Below are positions 45,101-53,987 of a DNA stretch of 64,000 nt, piece after piece. Both the position numbers and the translations under genes were made by a program. This DNA comes from RGIG9115 sp045603225 (GTDB lineage: Bacteria > Bacillota > Clostridia > UBA1381). Location: the NCBI GenBank assembly GCA_045603225.1, contig JAZULT010000065.1, forward strand, positions 1 through 64,000, written 5' to 3'. The stretch's first letter is position 1. Each line of letters starts with the position of its first letter. Below the pieces are notes generated by a model. That model searched no databases. It had not been told where the DNA came from and saw only the letters and a program-made list of their open reading frames with translations.

Positions 45101-46487
45101 CATATTCACCGCTATTCAGTGCCGCTGCTGTAAAGGTATGAACATCTCCGTCCGAGGTCATTGTTCCTTCTTTTTTTACTCCGTTAAGATAAACGTCAAT
45201 ATCTCCTATTCCGTTTGAATCGGTAGCCTCAACTCGTATAACAAAAGCTTCGGAATCCTTATATGTATCTGTCTGATCAAGAAGCTTTACAGTCGGGGTA
45301 TCAGGATTTGTCACACCGGGCGTTATATAAAGTGCGGGAGGTGAAAGTAAATCATAGCCTGCCGTTGTTCCGTAGCCTGCATAAATCATAAGTGTAAAGC
45401 TGCTGTTTCCTGTGCTTATTTTATCCTGCACATAATCCGTAAGATCAGCATAAAAATTATAGTCATACTCCACACCGGGATATGCTTCTTTATCAATAAC
45501 TGTATTATTTCCCGGACTTGAAAGCTGAACTATCGGCTTTGCATTAGCCGCCGGGGTTGAAACGTCAGCATATTTTTGTCCGTTTTGAAGATCATTTTCA
45601 GGAACATCATATATGTAGAACAGTCGTGAATAGCCCGGATCATTCGTAACCTGCATAAACTCAGCCTTTTCTATTCCGGTACCGTTATCTGTGTACTTGC
45701 TCAGGTCAAACTTATAGAAAAGAGCCTTTCCCGGTTCACTCGGATTAATCGGTTGAGTAGCATACAAATATCCTCCTCCGTTTGAAAGAGGCTTTGTATT
45801 ATCCGGGATCTGGGAGCCTGTATAAACGCTTGCCGCAGGTGAAAGAATATTACTTCTGTCAACTACCTCCGTCGTTTCTATATAAAGCACGGGTACATTG
45901 GTAAAACCGTAAACACCCCATCCCCATTCAGGATACATCATATATGTAAAATCGTTATCACCGGATTTTGTTTTTTCTTTAAGATATGTTGTGATATCTA
46001 CTGCTATGTTGTAATCCTCAGAAACTCCGGTATATGTTCCTGCAACCGAGCTTATGCCACGCAAGGTGAAGGTACCTATAGCTGAGCTTGTATCCGGCTC
46101 AGGTACATCAAGATATCCTGAACCGGTTACAACATTTTCTTCACAATCATACATTTTTACTGAGCTTGAATAATCTGTTATAATACCGCTGAAAAGCATA
46201 ACCGCAGTTTTAATCTCCTGGGTCGGACTTACGTAATCATTTACATCAAAATTCCAGTATGCCGCTCTTACAGGATTAAGAGGATCTGCACTGTCCTGCC
46301 CTTTTGACCAGACATCAAAGCGTGTTCCGTTATAAAGACCGGAAAAGGCTTGATCATCATCCCTTACACACGCAAACTGATTGTATTGAACATAATGCGA
46401 TGTAACATCACCCGTTGTCGCAAACGCTGACGGAACGGTTGACAAAATCATAATAAAAGCAATTAGCTTCGCTATAATTTTTTTCAT
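42162..46487 (-). CDS. Giant secreted protein: DNRLRE-like/CBM modules and NodB-type deacetylase domain (1441 aa)
   Basis: A signal peptide (about 1-23, ending SAFA) is followed by four beta-rich modules of about 180 residues (near 24-205, 212-395, 490-670, 765-955). They share SVYTGSQIP, GKALFYKFDLS and FYIYDVPENDL patterns and resemble DNRLRE/CBM96-like carbohydrate-binding domains. Between them lie immunoglobulin-like segments (VEATDSNGIGDIDVYLNGVKKEG and its near copy). The C-terminal 260 residues are a polysaccharide-deacetylase-like barrel with LRFDDF, WGHGYVHS, TFAPPND and LLAHPGLW. No sortase motif, dockerin or surface-layer domain is seen, so it may be released. It is a paralogue of the next gene upstream, one base apart. 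Confidence 0.82.
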   Translation of the reverse strand: MKKIIAKLIAFIMILSTVPSAFATTGDVTSHYVQYNQFACVRDDDQAFSGLYNGTRFDVWSKGQDSADPLNPVRAAYWNFDVNDYVSPTQEIKTAVMLFSGIITDYSSSVKMYDCEENVVTGSGYLDVPEPDTSSAIGTFTLRGISSVAGTYTGVSEDYNIAVDITTYLKEKTKSGDNDFTYMMYPEWGWGVYGFTNVPVLYIETTEVVDRSNILSPAASVYTGSQIPDNTKPLSNGGGYLYATQPINPSEPGKALFYKFDLSKYTDNGTGIEKAEFMQVTNDPGYSRLFYIYDVPENDLQNGQKYADVSTPAANAKPIVQLSSPGNNTVIDKEAYPGVEYDYNFYADLTDYVQDKISTGNSSFTLMIYAGYGTTAGYDLLSPPALYITPGVTNPDTPTVKLLDQTDTYKDSEAFVIRVEATDSNGIGDIDVYLNGVKKEGTMTSDGDVHTFTAAALNSGEYEMQIVVSDIYGKATTITKNITVKQSKAIIAPIASVYTGSQIPTTSKPLTNGGGFLYARPSVDPSQPGKALFYKFDLSEFTEKGIGIDSVTYMQITNNPGYTRLFCLYDIPENDLENGQVYANVSLPKSGAKPFRQLSSPGANIINKNNYPGVEEDYNFYTNITEYVKQKISIGEDSFTIMVYPGYQTTAGYDLLSYPALYVKLGEINLDVPVVKLINEKTVYSDRTPLAIELEATDSNGIGSVDIYLNGVKKEGNMTQNGDIYTFTTGAPNTGEYEMKIVVSDKYGKSTTLTRNISVEYSRDVLEPVAWAYTCWGDETQTSQKYTPPGKSAGYWAWANTSSLMWKEPLRAIYCKYDVSEYISKGYTISKAYLSQATQTGGQAYAFILDCPENDLVMGDVYNTVPKANTSKVVGSFDIGTVTPTYRDPVAMQMTCPGVNSANTSVFDISSYVAGKLTDGETSFTIMEYPRYANGYVWFFDMPQLYIEFTRGSDVKVIDTSDSACSGKDVILSASVESEDDIKNVEFYINDALVAETKDNVGNIYAVNAGIMESGTYELKVVAETVEGGQTAAIIKEFTVGEGDMTESEVSVSSDRIFVKENVNYIYVSEDLTAEELGKELGAVVSGDVSEIGNVITVEDNNGAFIRNYVVVDSGYISNAVIDITYPEHNGVAKANMYSPIPADVQIIVAGYKDNRVVSVGMKSYDGVSGTVELSAETEYNEADSFKAFIFDSNLKPLKKAVDRRTQVALLRFDDFSIYSYEEFDKLMTYFDEEQVVGAFGVIGITLDPENEANANVSGYNWHYNRAIKVLEKARDDEDVEIWGHGYVHSREEFNDVLSGGFTYEQQKESLGKLIDLMNKHGISLRTFAPPNDSKTQTTVKVISENFPQIDTLMHFGYLEMAEGMICLENDVIVEPAVGDISFDLFKEGYMSNQDKDYIQLLAHPGLWDANDWSEYRKIVEFLKERGAIFMTPSQYHDSIK

Positions 46488-46488
46488 A

Positions 46489-49400
46489 TCAATTCTCCTT
46501 ATTTATGTAATTGTAGTATTCGTACGGTGTCATAAACACAGCACCCTGTTCCATGAGATAATCAACACATTTTTCAAATTCGTCCCAGCTTCCCGGATCT
46601 GTTCTATCCCACAAGCCCGGATGCATCTGAACACAAAGAAGAGGCTTTTCGCTGTTATTTGCATAATCTGCAAGGAACCTTTCATAATCAATACAAACAC
46701 TGAACTGTGCTGCCGGAACCTGAAATTCCATTGCAACACTTTGCGACTGCTGCATATTAATCATACCTTCAGGCATTTTAATTGAGCTTGAGGCACGCAT
46801 AACAACTTTAATCTCAGGAAAACTCTCAGAAAGCATATTCATTGTAAGCTGAGTTGCACGATTTCCGGGACTACCAAAGGAATGAACCTGAAGATCAAGC
46901 TCATCTGTATCAAAGTTGTTGTTAAGTACGTCATAGCCTTTACGGAAGCTTTCACGCTGCTGATCCTTATTATAGCCTACAACCGTTCCTCCCGATGTCC
47001 AGGTTTCACAAAATTCTCTGTCGCTGTGTTCATATCCGTGATGCCAGAATTCAAATCCATCTGCCAGAGCTCTGTGAATTACCTCAGTTGCACCTGCAAG
47101 TCTGTTGGCATAGTTATTTTGTGTGTTATAATTCGGATTGTCCTTATCAAGGGATGAAACTATGACACCAATACCTGCCTTAAGTCCACGGCTTGCAAGA
47201 ATTTCTCTGAAGTTTTCAAACGAATAACTCATATCAAGAGAAAAGTCGTCCGCTTTCAAAACTACCACCTGTCTGTCCTTTCTTGCAGCTTTGGTTAGTG
47301 GCTTATAATTTTCATTATCAAGAAGCATAGCTTTGTAATAATATGCATTTTCATCACCTGTAGTTACGGTAAGAAGTCCTCCGTTTATATCCTCGTATCT
47401 GCTCATTGCTACTGTTACAAGCTTGTTATGGTTATCATATCCTGCAAGTATAAAGTTTGCATCTGAAATTTCACCACAAACATCAACAGTCGCCGTAGCC
47501 TCCGATTTTCCATATGCCATTTTAAACTGAATATCCGATATATCCCCGTTCTTAGCAACTGTATATGTTCTATCCGAAGTTGTTATCGTATCCCCTTTTG
47601 AAAGGACTGATGAATCTGTAAGCAGAGTGCCTGCCATATTCCTTGCTTTTATATCGTTAAATCCTGACGCGGTCTTAAAATCACTAAGAGTTGCGCCATC
47701 AGGCACTGTAAGATACAACTTATTTCTGCCTGCAAACTCCTTAAAACCACCCGTAAGCTCCATCGGTTTCCAGGCTTTGTCAATAGCTGAGTTTTCAGTT
47801 CTGTATCTGATATAGAGAACTGGCTCTTTTGTGATTTCAGCCTCAGTATCTACTGTAAACTCAACTATGTCAGATGCAGATTTTACATAATCTGTCACAT
47901 CAATTGCAAGATTGTTTCCGGGTAGTACACCGTAATTATATCCATTAAGAGAATTTATGTTCTTACTGTCTGCAACGGCAAGTACTTTGCCGCCGACATC
48001 GCTTATGACTACCTCAGAAGAAGCTGATGTACTGTTCATACCTGCAGTTATATATATTTTTTCCACTTTTGACAAATCCACCGCAGAAATGTCAAAGCTT
48101 ATATTCTCACCCGTAACTGACGCCGGAATATTATCATATATTCTCTTTACTTCAAAATCCGGAATTTGGGCAACCGTATATCCGCCTGTGTTGCTTACCG
48201 CAACAGCTCTTAATGAATATATTCCTGCATCTATCCCGCTTATATCAACAGAATATATTCCGTCTTCGGCATCAGAATCTGTTCCTACAAGCTCTTTATC
48301 AATGTAAAAATCAACTCTTTCAATTCCACCGACATACCCCGCCTTTGCACTTACAGTAAAATTTTGGTTCTGATATGCATCTGTCACATCTGTTATTTGG
48401 GCAACAGCTTCTCTTTCAAGGAAGAGATACAGTTGAGCATAATTTGAAAAGCACGCTCTGTCACCGGCATATCTTGAATACTCCATAAATGTGAAGCTTG
48501 TATTTCCTCCGGCTATTTTTTTATTAACATAATCGGTAATATCAACCGCCATGTTATCATCACTTCTTGCCTTTGAGAACTTCTCTCTCAGCTCTGCAGG
48601 TGTATAATATGTATTTGTTCCGTTTCCGACACTAAAGCCCAGTGCCGCTTCTTTTTCGTGCATAGGAACGGTATTGTATACATCACCGCTCTTTAAATCA
48701 TTATCCGGACAGTCAGCAAGCATAACGTGTCCGTTTCCGCTCTTCTGAATAAGATACGCACTTTTAACAGAGTATCCGTTTCCTATATATTCACTCATAT
48801 CAAACTTATGATAAAGAGCTCTGAGCGGTTTTTGCCAATAGTCACTGTATTTGAGATAAATGTCAACACCTGTACCATTCCCGTAGAGCCAGTAATTTCC
48901 TACATACTGATCCGCAGGCTTATACGGTTTTGAGGTCTGTGTATCATCCCCCCAGCAGGTATATGCCCATGCCTCAGGGCTGAAAACCACCTCTTCTACA
49001 GGCTTATCGGGATCATAAACCTCAGGCGTTATATACAAAACGGGAGGAGATAAAAGATCGTATCCTGCGGTTGTCTGATAACCCGGGCAAATCATAAGCG
49101 TAACACTTTTTTCTCCCTTTCTTATCTTTTCCCTGATATAGTCCGTAAGGTCGGAGGTGAAATTGTAATCATATTCCACTCCCGGATAGTATTGCTTGTC
49201 TATTATAGTATCAGAGCCGGGATTTGCTATCTGCTTCAGCGGATTTGCATCACGAGCCGGCTTTGAAACATCAGCATATTTTTGTCCGTTTTCAAGATTA
49301 TTTTCGGGAATATCATAAATATAAAAAAGTCTTGAATAACCGGGGCTGTTGGTAAGCTGAAGATACTCAGCCTTCTCTATTCCGATTCCGCTGTCTGTAT

Positions 49401-50193
49401 ACTTGCTAAGGTCAAACTTATAGAAAAGAGCCTTGCCGGGCTGAGTCGCATCTACATTCGGGTACGCATACAAATATCCGCCGCCGTTTGAGAGAGGTTT
49501 TGTATTATCCGGAATCTGCGAACCTGTATATACACTTGCCACAGGCGAAAGAATATTCGATCTGTCTACAACCTCTGTTGTTTCAACATAAAGCACAGGA
49601 ACATTTGTAAAGCCGTAAACACTCCATCCCCATTCCGGATACATCATAAAAGTAAAATCGTTATCCTTTTCTTTTGTTTTTCCCTTTACATAATTTGTTA
49701 TGTCAACCGAAACATTGTAATCCTTTGAAACTCCGGTATATGTATCTGCTACAGAAGTTGCTCCCTGCAGTGTAAACGTACCTATTGCAGAGCTTGTATC
49801 CGGTTCAGGTACATTAAGATAATTCGAGCCGGTTACAACATTTTCTTCGCAATCATACATTCTTACCGAACTCGGATAGCTTGTTTCAATACCGCAAAAA
49901 AGCACAACGGCCGTTTTTATCTCCTGAGTTGCACTAACGTAATCGTCAAGATCAAACTTCCAATATGCAGCCCTCACGGGATTTTTCGGATCTGCACTAT
50001 CCTGTCCGCTTGACCATACGTCAAACCTTGTTTTATCGTAAAGCCCGGTATAGCTTTCATCTCCTGATTTTATACATGCATACTGATCATAATGAACATA
50101 ATGTGTTGTTATATCTCCCTCCGCGGCAAACGACGACGGAAAATATGATGCAACCATCAATATGGAAATTATAGCTGATATGATTCTCTTCAT
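46489..50193 (-). CDS. Giant secreted paralogue: DNRLRE-like modules and NodB-type deacetylase domain (1234 aa)
   Basis: The first gene of the operon. The signal peptide (about 1-23, FPSSFA) and the first two modules (to about residue 400) closely match those of the 1441-residue neighbour. A third module (about 410-600, AWAYTCWGDDTQTSKPYKP) corresponds to the neighbour's fourth, so one module has been lost or gained. An Ig-like segment and a DUF-like region follow, then a C-terminal deacetylase-like barrel (about 985-1234) with LKADDFS, WHHGYEHSD, SFGSPGNRA and MHPGLWD. The divergent active-site residues (ADD versus FDD) suggest different substrates. It probably binds and trims an acetylated plant or host glycan. 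Confidence 0.82.
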   Translation of the reverse strand: MKRIISAIISILMVASYFPSSFAAEGDITTHYVHYDQYACIKSGDESYTGLYDKTRFDVWSSGQDSADPKNPVRAAYWKFDLDDYVSATQEIKTAVVLFCGIETSYPSSVRMYDCEENVVTGSNYLNVPEPDTSSAIGTFTLQGATSVADTYTGVSKDYNVSVDITNYVKGKTKEKDNDFTFMMYPEWGWSVYGFTNVPVLYVETTEVVDRSNILSPVASVYTGSQIPDNTKPLSNGGGYLYAYPNVDATQPGKALFYKFDLSKYTDSGIGIEKAEYLQLTNSPGYSRLFYIYDIPENNLENGQKYADVSKPARDANPLKQIANPGSDTIIDKQYYPGVEYDYNFTSDLTDYIREKIRKGEKSVTLMICPGYQTTAGYDLLSPPVLYITPEVYDPDKPVEEVVFSPEAWAYTCWGDDTQTSKPYKPADQYVGNYWLYGNGTGVDIYLKYSDYWQKPLRALYHKFDMSEYIGNGYSVKSAYLIQKSGNGHVMLADCPDNDLKSGDVYNTVPMHEKEAALGFSVGNGTNTYYTPAELREKFSKARSDDNMAVDITDYVNKKIAGGNTSFTFMEYSRYAGDRACFSNYAQLYLFLEREAVAQITDVTDAYQNQNFTVSAKAGYVGGIERVDFYIDKELVGTDSDAEDGIYSVDISGIDAGIYSLRAVAVSNTGGYTVAQIPDFEVKRIYDNIPASVTGENISFDISAVDLSKVEKIYITAGMNSTSASSEVVISDVGGKVLAVADSKNINSLNGYNYGVLPGNNLAIDVTDYVKSASDIVEFTVDTEAEITKEPVLYIRYRTENSAIDKAWKPMELTGGFKEFAGRNKLYLTVPDGATLSDFKTASGFNDIKARNMAGTLLTDSSVLSKGDTITTSDRTYTVAKNGDISDIQFKMAYGKSEATATVDVCGEISDANFILAGYDNHNKLVTVAMSRYEDINGGLLTVTTGDENAYYYKAMLLDNENYKPLTKAARKDRQVVVLKADDFSLDMSYSFENFREILASRGLKAGIGVIVSSLDKDNPNYNTQNNYANRLAGATEVIHRALADGFEFWHHGYEHSDREFCETWTSGGTVVGYNKDQQRESFRKGYDVLNNNFDTDELDLQVHSFGSPGNRATQLTMNMLSESFPEIKVVMRASSSIKMPEGMINMQQSQSVAMEFQVPAAQFSVCIDYERFLADYANNSEKPLLCVQMHPGLWDRTDPGSWDEFEKCVDYLMEQGAVFMTPYEYYNYINKEN

Positions 50194-50233
50194 ATTTACA
50201 CTCCTTCTGTAATTTTATCATGCTTTCAATTCG

Positions 50234-50262
50234 ATAATAACACATCCCAACCGTTTTGTAAA
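50234..50262 (-). promoter_or_regulatory. Promoter of the 50193-35805 catabolic operon
   Basis: On the minus strand TTTACA (50262-50257) and TATTAT (50239-50234) are 17 bp apart, about 40 bases before the first gene, which has AGAAGGAGTG as its ribosome site. Confidence 0.75.
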
Positions 50263-50303
50263 CCGATTTCCCAAAAGTTGATAAAATTTCAACCGTATAC
50301 TTC

Positions 50304-50332
50304 TTGACAAAAAAAATTTAATTTGATATAAT
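50304..50332 (+). promoter_or_regulatory. Promoter of the two-component system
   Basis: TTGACA (50304-50309) and TATAAT (50327-50332) are 17 bp apart. The divergent operon promoter is only about 40 bp away, so a regulator bound between them can affect both. Confidence 0.85.
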
Positions 50333-50366
50333 TATTACAAAGAAACTAGATTATGAGGCGATATTT

Positions 50367-51842
50367 ATGTTAGTTTTTACATCATTACTTTCAATCCTTC
50401 TTCTGTTCATCATCATCAGAAGTTATAAAGACAATGTAATGATTTCTATATGCCTTCATTATCTCGGGCTGGGACTGTTTATATTTTTTTCGCTACTCTT
50501 TCTATGCAATATATATCAGTACCCGTCACTTTTTTCAATAGACACACATTTTTTTCTCACATTTATAAAAAAACCGCTTTCGCCATACACACTGGCAAAA
50601 TTAATCCTGATAAGCCATATAATAATCATGATTTCGAATTTTATACTGCTGTGCCTTATCACGAAGCGGGCTTACATAATCAAAGCACTATACATAATAA
50701 TCACACTGGCGTTTTCACTGCTGAACTGGCCTTCGATGAAATTTATGCTGATGATAAAAAGCTACACTAATTCAAGCTTCTATAAAATTGTAAACACAAC
50801 TTTGAATCCCGGTTCTGCAATAATTTTTCTGCTGATTGTTCTGATACCATTAGTGCTTGTTTTTATAAACTACAAAAGAACTTATATACATTATAAGAAA
50901 TTTTGTCTTAACCTGTCTGCAATATCGCTCGGACTGATTGTCATTCTGGAAATAATAACATTTTTCATATTGCCGACAAGCTCGTTCTGCTCATTCAATC
51001 TGGACAGCTATTCCTTTCCGAGTAATATATACAATAGCGGTGTAAATTCCTTAGAATCACTGTCCGCAAACATGATTATTATAATGATGATTGTACTGAA
51101 CATTGCACTGCTCTTATGTCTGATAACATCGTTTATAAAACCGTTCAGCTTTTTTATACATTCCAACAACGTAAACGTAAATGCATTAAAAAAGCTCAAC
51201 AATAACATTGTTATGATGTTTCATACATACAAAAATGCATTCTGGGGTATTTCGGAGTTATCAAAACAGGCTTTAAACAATCCTGAATTTGCACAGGACA
51301 GCCTTGCGGCAATAAATCAGTCAAGTACGGATATGTTCAACGGAATATGTCATTCCATAAAGATGCTGTCCTTTACCCGTGATAATATAGATACAGTTGA
51401 TCTCATCGCCTGCATAAAAAAAACTATAGAGGCTAACAATATCAGCGGTATAAGCTTCCGCCTTAATTCATCATATGATACCGTATATATAAAGATAAAC
51501 GAAAATCATATTTTTGACATTCTACAGAATATTACTCAGAATTCAATTGATGCAATAAAGCTCAGGGGTGACGGTGACGGAAAAATAATATATGATATTT
51601 TTTGCGAACCGGGAAGCGTTGAAATAAAGATAACCGATAACGGTTGCGGAATAAAACATTCTCAGCTGAAAAATATGTTTTCCTACTTCAACTCTACAAA
51701 GCACGGAAGCAAGCATTTCGGAATAGGTCTTGTTTTTGTTAAAAAGGTTATAAATGCCTATAACGGTCGTCTGTCAATAAAAAGTAAATACGGGAAATAC
51801 ACCACCGTAACCATACTGTTCCCATTACAAATGAAGGAGTGA
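50367..51842 (+). CDS. Membrane sensor histidine kinase
   Basis: A 491-residue kinase. The first 265 residues hold about seven hydrophobic helices with little soluble material between them. Then comes a dimerisation helix with the probable phospho-acceptor His286 in MMFHTYKNAFWG, and an ATPase domain (about 370-490) with NITQNSIDAI (N box), ITDNGCGI (G1) and HFGIGLVFVKKV (G2). It should phosphorylate the response regulator encoded seven bases downstream. The helix-only sensor suggests detection within the membrane or of a small ligand at its surface. Control of the divergent glycan operon is inferred from position. Confidence 0.9.
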   Translation: MLVFTSLLSILLLFIIIRSYKDNVMISICLHYLGLGLFIFFSLLFLCNIYQYPSLFSIDTHFFLTFIKKPLSPYTLAKLILISHIIIMISNFILLCLITKRAYIIKALYIIITLAFSLLNWPSMKFMLMIKSYTNSSFYKIVNTTLNPGSAIIFLLIVLIPLVLVFINYKRTYIHYKKFCLNLSAISLGLIVILEIITFFILPTSSFCSFNLDSYSFPSNIYNSGVNSLESLSANMIIIMMIVLNIALLLCLITSFIKPFSFFIHSNNVNVNALKKLNNNIVMMFHTYKNAFWGISELSKQALNNPEFAQDSLAAINQSSTDMFNGICHSIKMLSFTRDNIDTVDLIACIKKTIEANNISGISFRLNSSYDTVYIKINENHIFDILQNITQNSIDAIKLRGDGDGKIIYDIFCEPGSVEIKITDNGCGIKHSQLKNMFSYFNSTKHGSKHFGIGLVFVKKVINAYNGRLSIKSKYGKYTTVTILFPLQMKE

Positions 51843-51849
51843 TTGATTA

Positions 51850-52536
51850 ATGGATAAAATCAGAGTAGCCGTTTGCGATGACGAAATAACTATATGTCAT
51901 TATTATCAGAATATACTAAAAAATACAGAAGACATTGAGTTTATCGGATGTAGTCTCAACGTTGCAGATTGTCTAAGTCTTGTTAAACAACACTCTCCCG
52001 ATATTCTGTTACTTGATCTGCAGATTGACTATCAGGATGCAGGATTCAAGGTTCTTAACGAAGTAAAAACCATCTCTCCTGAAACAAAAGTTATTATGCT
52101 GACAATGTATGATACAGAATCTAACTTTCTTAGTTCTCTTGAACAAGGTGCCGATTATTTTCTCGGTAAAACAGTAAGTGCAGAAGAAATTATAAGCACT
52201 ATAAAAAAAATATACTCAACATCAAAAAAATACGACGATTCAATGACAGAACGACTTTTATCATATGGTACTGAGCTTTCACGAAAAAATGATTCTCTTG
52301 CCTATCTCATAACAGTTCTGAGTATTCTTACACGTTCGGAAATTGAGGTTCTGAGGGATCTTTGCAATGGCTTGAGTTATCGGCAGATTGCGAAAAAACG
52401 TTTTGTTACCGAAAACACAGTTCGTTCACAGATATCCCGCATTTCATACAAGCTTGGTCCGAGCGATATAAAAAAGCTTGTAAAGCTTGCAAAAGACCTT
52501 GAAATCTTCAAACTGTACCGTGATCCGAACAACTAA
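51850..52536 (+). CDS. NarL/LuxR-type response regulator
   Basis: A 228-residue regulator. The receiver domain (1-120) has the acidic pocket Asp10-Asp11, phospho-acceptor Asp56 (LLLDLQ), Thr85 and Lys107. The C-terminal part (about 165-225) is a LuxR-type helix-turn-helix: LTRSEIEVLRDLCNGLSYRQIAKKRFVTENTVRSQISRISYKLG. It is coupled to the kinase and probably activates the divergent operon. A bidirectional terminator separates it from the restriction-modification genes. Confidence 0.93.
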   Translation: MDKIRVAVCDDEITICHYYQNILKNTEDIEFIGCSLNVADCLSLVKQHSPDILLLDLQIDYQDAGFKVLNEVKTISPETKVIMLTMYDTESNFLSSLEQGADYFLGKTVSAEEIISTIKKIYSTSKKYDDSMTERLLSYGTELSRKNDSLAYLITVLSILTRSEIEVLRDLCNGLSYRQIAKKRFVTENTVRSQISRISYKLGPSDIKKLVKLAKDLEIFKLYRDPNN

Positions 52537-52633
52537 AAATCTAAAAAAAGAAATCCTCTGAAATGGGTGCTCACATAGTTTTTTTACAAAACAAGTAAAA
52601 TTTTTATCTGACACACCTCAAGTGGTGCGAATC

Positions 52634-52677
52634 AAAAAGTCCACACATCAGGAATCAACCTTTTGTGTGGACTTTTT
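52634..52677. terminator. Bidirectional terminator between response regulator and methyltransferase genes
   Basis: AAAAAGTCCACAC (52634-52646) pairs perfectly with GTGTGGACTTTTT (52665-52677). Convergent genes end on both sides. Confidence 0.92.
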
Positions 52678-52693
52678 CTCTTTAATACAACAA

Positions 52694-53917
52694 TTATATC
52701 TCGTCTATAAGAGTGGTTCCTATTCTTGTAATCAACGGCACGACTAGTGCATTTCCCATGCAAAAATATCTCATTTTTTTCGGCATACCTGTATTTGTCC
52801 AATCATCCGGAAAACCATTTAATCTTTCGCACTCGATTGGGGTCAGTGTCCTTAATCTCCCAGTATACAAGTCTTTAACAACATGGGATGTCCGTCCCAC
52901 TTTGGGTTCAGATGTAAGTATCGTTCTCGATGGCATCTTCAAAGCTTCTGGAAATTTTACAGCACCTTCCGTAAAAAGATATTTACTACCATCTTTGCGT
53001 GTGCGCATCTCTCTTTTCGCCCCCTTGGAGTAAATCCACTTTGGCATATCCTCATCTTTTAAGAAAAAATGTTCATCAACCGGAACTTTTTCCAAAATCA
53101 GTTTTAACGGCATAAACGGTTCTTGTCGAGGAAATACATCAACTGAATATATCCTACCGTTCATCATTGTACCGGAATTGTATAAATGTACTTTTTGGTG
53201 TTCGGATAATACTTCTACATTTTCATACATCATTTCATCTAACCAATTGTCCGTATATGTTTTGGAATGATTAGCTATCGGAAAAGCCTGTGCAAAAATC
53301 CCTGACTGCATTATGTATTCATGCATACTTTTTAGACCATGGGTGCAATTCTTTTCAGCATATATTTTATAAATATCGGTTTCTCGGAAAAATGCAAATA
53401 TAAAAGTCCTTCGTCTTCTCTGAGCTTGTCCATAGTCAGCTGCATTAATAATACGCCATTCAACAGCATATCCAAGTTCGTACAGGCAACGCAGTATTAT
53501 AGAAAAATCTCTGCCATATTGTTTTGCCGGAGACCATACCAATCTATCAACATTTTCCAATAATATGTATTTCGGACGTTTTTCTCTGATGATATCATTA
53601 ATCTGCCACCATAGTTTACCTTTAGTTCCTTCAATTCCCATAGAATTCTTTTTCATGATGGAATAATCTTGGCATGGAAAACCGCCAACAAGCAAATCGT
53701 GGTCCGGGATGCTATCTTTCACTTTTGAAATATCTTTACAAACATGGTTATTCTCATTTCCAAAATGCTTTGTATAGCAGTCAAAGGCATATTGCTCGTT
53801 CATTGATGGTTCCCATTGATTTGCCCATATGGTTTGAAATCTATTTGAAGCTCTTTCCAATCCTAATCGAAAACCTCCAACACCGGCAAACAATTCTACG
53901 GTATATATAGTTTCCAT
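52694..53917 (-). CDS. DNA cytosine-5 methyltransferase 1 of the R-M island
   Basis: A 407-residue Dcm-type enzyme: motif I FAGVGGFRLG (about 10-19), catalytic Cys82 in GGFPCQDYS, motif VI ENV (Glu121), motif VIII QRRRR (about 166-170), a variable target-recognition region (about 180-300) and motif IX/X LTPIECERLNGFPDDWT and GNALVVP. It transfers a methyl group from SAM to carbon 5 of a cytosine in a specific site. It is a close paralogue of the methyltransferase at 57056 but differs in the target region. It is last in the four-gene minus-strand island, with GGGAGAT before its start. Confidence 0.95.
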   Translation of the reverse strand: METIYTVELFAGVGGFRLGLERASNRFQTIWANQWEPSMNEQYAFDCYTKHFGNENNHVCKDISKVKDSIPDHDLLVGGFPCQDYSIMKKNSMGIEGTKGKLWWQINDIIREKRPKYILLENVDRLVWSPAKQYGRDFSIILRCLYELGYAVEWRIINAADYGQAQRRRRTFIFAFFRETDIYKIYAEKNCTHGLKSMHEYIMQSGIFAQAFPIANHSKTYTDNWLDEMMYENVEVLSEHQKVHLYNSGTMMNGRIYSVDVFPRQEPFMPLKLILEKVPVDEHFFLKDEDMPKWIYSKGAKREMRTRKDGSKYLFTEGAVKFPEALKMPSRTILTSEPKVGRTSHVVKDLYTGRLRTLTPIECERLNGFPDDWTNTGMPKKMRYFCMGNALVVPLITRIGTTLIDEI

Positions 53918-53987
53918 CTTTATCTCCCTTTTGTTTTAATAAAATCTAATCAACAAAACATTTTTATCTGCATAGTTTTCTTATTGC

